From NCBI RefSeq assembly GCF_007830735.1, contig NZ_VLLN01000004.1, positions 124,001-188,000 of the forward strand: a DNA stretch of 64,000 bases. Direction: 5' to 3'. Origin of the DNA: Geobacter argillaceus (GTDB lineage: Bacteria; Desulfobacterota; Desulfuromonadia; Geobacterales; DSM-12255). The position numbers were made by a program, and so were the translations under genes. A model generated the notes under the pieces. It saw only the letters and a program-made list of their open reading frames with translations. It was not told the DNA's origin and searched no databases. Every line of letters starts with the position of its first letter. Position 1 is the stretch's first letter. Positions 60,656-64,000 of this stretch are shown here, in pieces.

Positions 60656-61237
60656 TCATTGAAACATAGGCAAGGTAAAAAGGATTATGCCTACTCCACC
60701 GGTAAGCAGCGAACCAAACCAGACCAGTCTGTAGCGCGTAAGTGCCGCCACTGCGCCCAAAGCAATGGAGACCTGAAAAAGAGCGACCGCACTTGCGAAC
60801 CCATGGTGCTTATGGAGAAGGTGGTCAGATTCTTTAAGCCGTTCGTCCCGTTCCCGTTCCTTCTCCCTCGCCTTATTCTGAATCTCTTTCTGTTCCTCGC
60901 CGTATCGACGCATTTTTTCTTCATAGGTGGAGGGAGGTTCCTTGCCAATGGCCAACCATGGTGTCCGCGACGCTTCCTGGACCGCTGCCTTGATCCCCTT
61001 AGCCTGGTAATAGGCCCATTGATCCGAGGCTTCGGATTGCAGTCGTGTTGCTTCCGTCTTCAGTACCAAGGCCATGTTGACGGTGGCGCCGGCCTGAAGC
61101 GAGGCGATGGCGGCGAGAACCGCCAGGATTGCGGTAGTAATGGAAATCTGCTTGAGGAACGATCCACCCTCCCGCTCGAGTTCTTCCATGATAGCTTCGT
61201 GCAGTTTTTCGGTTTCAATCTCTGGGCCTTCAGGCAT
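60656..61237 (-). CDS. DUF4337-like membrane protein
   Basis: The 193-residue protein has a helical N-terminus with GSFLKQISITTAILAVLAAI (first membrane helix), a charged amphipathic middle (YEEKMRRYGEEQKEIQNKAR, then EKERERDERLK) and two C-terminal helices (ALFQVSIALGAVAALT, WFGSLLTGGVGIILF). The order matches DUF4337 proteins, of unknown function. Confidence 0.75.
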   Translation of the reverse strand: MPEGPEIETEKLHEAIMEELEREGGSFLKQISITTAILAVLAAIASLQAGATVNMALVLKTEATRLQSEASDQWAYYQAKGIKAAVQEASRTPWLAIGKEPPSTYEEKMRRYGEEQKEIQNKAREKERERDERLKESDHLLHKHHGFASAVALFQVSIALGAVAALTRYRLVWFGSLLTGGVGIILFTLPMFQ

Positions 61238-61423
61238 CTGAGTTTCCTTTCATCCGCCAGAACGGCAGTAACCAAATGTGAATAAAAGGGGGCATGGGTT
61301 GGTGTAATAAAGTTATCCAATGGCTATCAAGGAAGACAGTATTTATATTTTCTTCTTCAATCCAACGGCTTTAGGCGCAGCGACAGAGCGACGTGAAGAC
61401 CGTCTGCCGCCGGGTGTTAGACA

Positions 61424-61963
61424 TCACTTCATTCCTGACAGCAGCAGGAACACGTTTTTATCTGGATAATTGGTCGAAAAGTGAAAGATTTTCTGTACAA
61501 CTATAAACAGGACCATTGGAGTGAAGAAGGTATACCAGAATACTTTCGAGTTGTTCTCTTGGTTCTGTAAATTAGACTTCTTTATGGCAAGTTGGTGCTT
61601 TCCTGCCTTTAATACAAAATGTAAATAACAAGCTACATATGGAATGCCGACCCATATCAAATAGGTGAAGGTTTCTTCATTGTCCCCGTAAGAGAACGCG
61701 CCAAACTTTGAAAGTAGATACTGTGTTGATATGAAAAAGTAAATCACGTACCACAGCCCGGTCATAATGTTTGCAGCGACTATGTCCCTTATAGCTTCTG
61801 TGAAGGCAGCATAGATTTTTGCCTTCTCGTAATTCCTTTGCTCTTTCAGTGCGATAGCATCCTTTAACTTCTCGGTTATTGGCGGGTAAAACAGTAGACA
61901 GAAAGCTATTGTAACAATGGACATAGCAACAAAAATTACTCCGAATTTCATCCCTTCTGTCAT
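61424..61963 (-). CDS. Hypothetical membrane protein (179 aa)
   Basis: The frame encodes a protein with four probable membrane helices (GVIFVAMSIVTIAFCLLFYP, IMTGLWYVIYFFISTQYLL, YLIWVGIPYVACYLHFVL, YTFFTPMVLFIVVQKIF). I do not recognise the family. Its DNA is clearly richer in A and T than its neighbours, which suggests recent acquisition. The tandem palindromes at 62012-62070 lie about 50 bp upstream of its start. Confidence 0.7.
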   Translation of the reverse strand: MTEGMKFGVIFVAMSIVTIAFCLLFYPPITEKLKDAIALKEQRNYEKAKIYAAFTEAIRDIVAANIMTGLWYVIYFFISTQYLLSKFGAFSYGDNEETFTYLIWVGIPYVACYLHFVLKAGKHQLAIKKSNLQNQENNSKVFWYTFFTPMVLFIVVQKIFHFSTNYPDKNVFLLLSGMK

Positions 61964-62413
61964 ACCGTCCTCGTCATCATCCTTCTTTTCTGTCTAACCC
62001 GTTATTGAGCAGTTTCCCTATATATGAAACATGTTCCCTATATAGGAAACTTGCTTCTTATATAAGAAATTTATGGACTTTTACCACCTTTTTGAAATCC
62101 TTCCGGAATTCTCGTCTCAAGCTCCGTTTCATGGGGAGTTCCGGGGACAATACTCAATTCCGTGTCCGTCCCTGTTTTACATACGAAAAAACCGCTCCAT
62201 CAGCCCAAAGCTGACCCGAGCGGCTTTCTCAACCGGTATGGCCCCAAATGGATACCATCCCACCCTCCCCGAAGTAACAAAACAACCTGATAATACGTGA
62301 TTTATTACCCCCTTCCCGGTCTCATGTCAACGTTCAAATCGGCTAATGGCAAGAGTGTTGCCCCATCCCATAAACCGGCTACAATGAAACCATGCCGGTC
62401 GAGGAGGTGTGTC
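61964..62413. other. 450-bp intergenic region with tandem palindromes
   Basis: It holds the three 19-bp near-palindromes (62012-62070) and the promoter region of the selenoprotein gene. A frame at 62005-62214 is only a translation of the palindromes. Beyond about 62070 nothing else is recognised. Confidence 0.55.
62012..62070. repeat. Three tandem 19-bp near-palindromes with 20-bp period
   Basis: The units lie at 62012-62030 (GTTTCCCTATATATGAAAC), 62032-62050 (TGTTCCCTATATAGGAAAC) and 62052-62070 (TGCTTCTTATATAAGAAAT). Each is a near-palindrome around a TATATA core. The exact 20-bp spacing (two helix turns) is what a cooperatively binding dimeric regulator would use. Confidence 0.8.
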
Positions 62414-63016
62414 ATGAGCAACGAGCGCGTCGTCGAGGTCTTTTTCGACTATATCTGACCCTGGTGCTATCTCGGTACCGTGCGTACCGATCGTTTGCAG
62501 CAGGAGTACGGAGTCGAACTGCGCTGGACCGTTTTCCCCCTCCACCCGGAAACGCCGGAGGAAGGGATTGAACTCGCCGAGCTCTTTGCCGGGCGGGAGG
62601 AACAGATCAATGCCATGCAGGCGAGGTTGCGCCAGCTGGCCGCCGCCGAGGGGCTTCCGCTGGCGGAGCGAACCCGCACCTACAATAGCAGGCGGGCCCA
62701 GGAACTGGGGAAATGGGCGGAAGCGCAGGGAAAAGGAGACCTTTACCGGAAAGCGGTCTACCGGGCGTATTTCGTCGAGGGACGGAACATCGCCAAGGTG
62801 GACGAACTCGTGCGGATCGCCGAGGCCGTAAGCCTTCCGGGGGATGAGGCGCGAGCGGTCCTCACGGCTGAAAGCTTTGCCGCGGCAGTCGATGCCGACT
62901 GGCAGCGGGCCGGGGAACTGGGGATCACTGCTGTCCCGTCCCACCTGTGTGCCGGGAAAAGGCTCGTGGGGTTCGGTTCCTACGTTGATTTCGAGCGGCT
63001 CATCGGGAAGGGATGA
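62414..63016 (+). CDS. DsbA/FrnE-family selenoprotein with an in-frame TGA at the active site
   Basis: From ATG 62414 (GAGGAGG six bases upstream) the frame reads MSNERVVEVFFDYI, then TGA at 62456-62458, then PWCYLGTVRTDRLQQEYGVE. It continues unbroken to 63016, 200 residues in all. The family active site is DYICPWCYLG, so TGA sits exactly where the first Cys belongs, giving UPWC at residue 15. The hairpin at 62460-62504 is a fitting bacterial SECIS. The rest (ELFAGREEQINAMQARLRQL, YRAYFVEGRNIAKVDELVRI, GITAVPSHLCAGKRLVG) is a normal FrnE/HCCA-isomerase-like thioredoxin fold. It should be a cytoplasmic oxidoreductase. A plain nonsense mutation is unlikely because the codon is the catalytic one. 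Confidence 0.88.
62460..62504 (+). promoter_or_regulatory. Predicted SECIS element for the UGA codon
   Basis: One base after the TGA, CCTGGTGC (62460-62467) pairs with GCAGCAGG (62497-62504, one mismatch). Above an internal loop TCGGTAC (62472-62478) pairs perfectly with GTACCGA (62484-62490) around loop CGTGC with a GU in it. Position, size and GU-bearing apical loop fit bacterial SelB-binding SECIS hairpins. Confidence 0.75.
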
Positions 63017-63097
63017 GACGCTCGATCGTCTATTCGCCTGACGTTTTGAAAATTCGCACCCCCTTCCGGAATTTACAAGAGTGCAGAAAAAATGTTG

Positions 63098-63124
63098 ACA
63101 GTACGGAGTCTCCGCCTGTACTGT
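63098..63124. promoter_or_regulatory. Palindromic operator at the fur promoter
   Basis: ACAGTAC (63098-63104) and GTACTGT (63118-63124) form a 7-bp inverted repeat spaced by 13 bp. It overlaps the -35 hexamer TTGACA (63095-63100) and the expected -10 region of fur. A second palindrome TGAAA-ATCAC-TTTCA (63124-63138) follows. Confidence 0.55.
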
Positions 63125-63153
63125 GAAAATCACTTTCAATAGAAGGGGGTCCC

Positions 63154-63585
63154 GTGAAGCGGACCAAAAAACAGGTCTTCAGAGAATTCATCACTGCCAA
63201 GGGGCTCCGCTCCACGCGGCAGCGGGACATCATCCTGGATGCGTTCCTCTCCGCAGATCGCCATATCAGTATCGAAGAGCTTTATCGCAAGCTCCGGGCC
63301 AAAAACCCCGGCATCGGTTATGCCACGGTCTACCGGACCCTGAAGCTGTTCGCCGAATCCGGCATAGCCCGGGAGACCCATTTCGGGGATGGCCAGACCC
63401 GCTATGAGCACGTAACCGCCGGCGAGCACCACGATCACCTGGTCTGCATCCGTTGCGGGACGATCGTCGAGTTCGAGAACGAGACGATCGAGCAGCTCCA
63501 GGCCGATGTGGCCAGCCAGCATGGCTTCAGGATCGAAACCCATAAGCTGGAGCTCTATGGCCTGTGCGCCAGGTGTCAGCAGTAA
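63154..63585 (+). CDS. fur: Fur-family transcriptional regulator
   Basis: The 143-residue protein has the winged helix (LRSTRQRDIILDAFLSADRH, then GYATVYRTLKLFAESGIA) and the metal sites of the Fur family: HHDHLVCIRCGTIVEFEN and the C-terminal CARC. The HHDHLVC block is the regulatory metal site. GTG 63154 follows GAAGGGGG. feoB starts 66 bp downstream behind a Fur box, so this is most likely the iron regulator Fur, not Zur or PerR. Confidence 0.9.
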   Translation: MKRTKKQVFREFITAKGLRSTRQRDIILDAFLSADRHISIEELYRKLRAKNPGIGYATVYRTLKLFAESGIARETHFGDGQTRYEHVTAGEHHDHLVCIRCGTIVEFENETIEQLQADVASQHGFRIETHKLELYGLCARCQQ

Positions 63586-63602
63586 AAAAATTTATCAATA
63601 AG

Positions 63603-63619
63603 TTGAAAATGATTATCAA
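63603..63619 (+). promoter_or_regulatory. Fur box upstream of feoB
   Basis: TTGAAAATGATTATCAA is a near-perfect palindrome with the GATAATGATAATC-like core of Fur boxes, about 33 bp before feoB. Confidence 0.75.
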
Positions 63620-63651
63620 AAGCATCGAGTGGAAAGAAAGGTAGCAACCTC

Positions 63652-64000
63652 ATGACCCATAAAGAAGGGCAGCAAGTGACGCCGACCACCCGGAAGGTGG
63701 CACTGGTCGGCAATCCCAACGTGGGGAAGAGCGTCCTGTTCAACGCCCTGACCGGTGCCTACGTGACCGTCTCCAACTATCCCGGGACCTCGGTGGAGGT
63801 GTCCCGGGGGAATGCCACTATCGAAGGGATAGCATGCGAGGTCATAGATACCCCCGGCATGTACGCGCTCCTTCCCATTACCGAAGAGGAGCGGGTGGCC
63901 CGGGAGATCCTCCTGAACGAGACCCCGGACCTGGTGCTCCATGTGGTCGATGCCCGCAACCTGGAGCGGATGCTGATGATGACCCTGCAGCTGATCGAGG
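63652..64000 (+). CDS. feoB: Ferrous iron transporter FeoB, N-terminal part (partial)
   Basis: The gene runs off the window. The first 116 residues hold the G domain: VALVGNPNVGKSVLFNALTG (G1), VSNYPGTSVEVSRG (G2), VIDTPGMYALLPITEEER (G3). In the intact protein this small GTPase gates ferrous iron uptake through the membrane part. No feoA lies between fur and feoB. The Fur box upstream means it is repressed by iron. Confidence 0.9.
   Translation, partial: MTHKEGQQVTPTTRKVALVGNPNVGKSVLFNALTGAYVTVSNYPGTSVEVSRGNATIEGIACEVIDTPGMYALLPITEEERVAREILLNETPDLVLHVVDARNLERMLMMTLQLIE

Noticed and set aside
62005-62214. 69-codon plus-strand frame over the tandem palindromes
   Set aside because: Its first part only translates the palindromes and the rest has no protein character.
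62414-63016. Nonsense mutation or pseudogene in the DsbA/FrnE-like gene
   Set aside because: The TGA is exactly at the catalytic Cys codon, the frame is intact, the ribosome-binding site is strong and a SECIS-like hairpin follows.
1-64000. CRISPR array
   Set aside because: No set of regularly spaced identical repeats was seen; the only tandem repeats are the palindromes at 62012, the 7-bp triplet at 42564 and the Ig-like coding repeat.

Overview
The window looks like a chromosomal segment of a dissimilatory metal-reducing deltaproteobacterium of the Geobacter group (Geobacterales/Desulfuromonadales). The evidence is three giant multiheme c-type cytochromes that mix CXXCH with CX3CH and CX4CH heme sites, a separate 12-heme cytochrome, a sensor kinase with its own CXXCH, two NtrC-type regulators with matching sigma-54 promoters, cytochrome c maturation genes (CcsA, CcdA), a short MetH, and an in-frame TGA (selenocysteine) in a DsbA/FrnE-like gene. 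All assignments come from reading the sequence; no database search was run.

Layout. 1-2064: end of an unidentified gene, an RluD-type pseudouridine synthase and pgeF. 2065-11660: an accessory island that ends at the 3' end of a tRNA-Arg(TCG). It holds a possible pseudoknot RNA, a decayed PLD/helicase-type defence gene, a complete Wadjet (JetABCD) anti-plasmid system, an istB (IS21-family) remnant, a MaoC-like dehydratase and a HigBA toxin-antitoxin pair. 11661-22700: housekeeping genes: DedA, folK/YHS/fsa, murI-gerMN-metH, split transketolase and a pseudopilin.

21195-37086: a heme-binding histidine kinase and an NtrC-type regulator, then a -24/-12 promoter in front of an NHL/Ig/dockerin-like secreted protein and three multiheme cytochromes with 27, 14 and about 20 candidate heme sites. 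CcsA, a B12-binding radical SAM enzyme, a GAF/sigma-54 regulator and a 614-residue protein of unknown function follow. 44430-49992 repeats the same logic: a sigma-54 promoter with two 12-bp repeats, a 12-heme cytochrome, then a kinase and an NtrC-type regulator.

50070-64000: a PhnP-like MBL hydrolase, metX under a SAM-I riboswitch, an OmpA lipoprotein, an Smr protein, an alpha/beta hydrolase, beta-carbonic anhydrase, a YkgJ protein, a polyprenyl synthase, a TlpA lipoprotein with CcdA, a VOC protein, a lytic transglycosylase and two membrane proteins. The window closes with three tandem palindromes, the selenoprotein, fur and the start of feoB with a Fur box.

The two sigma-54-controlled cytochrome modules are probably conditional extracellular or periplasmic electron-transfer systems. 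The features most worth following up are the selenoprotein with its predicted SECIS, the defence island and its debris, the sigma-54/heme-kinase cytochrome cluster, the regulator plus 614-residue protein pair, the triple palindrome and the pseudoknot-like RNA.
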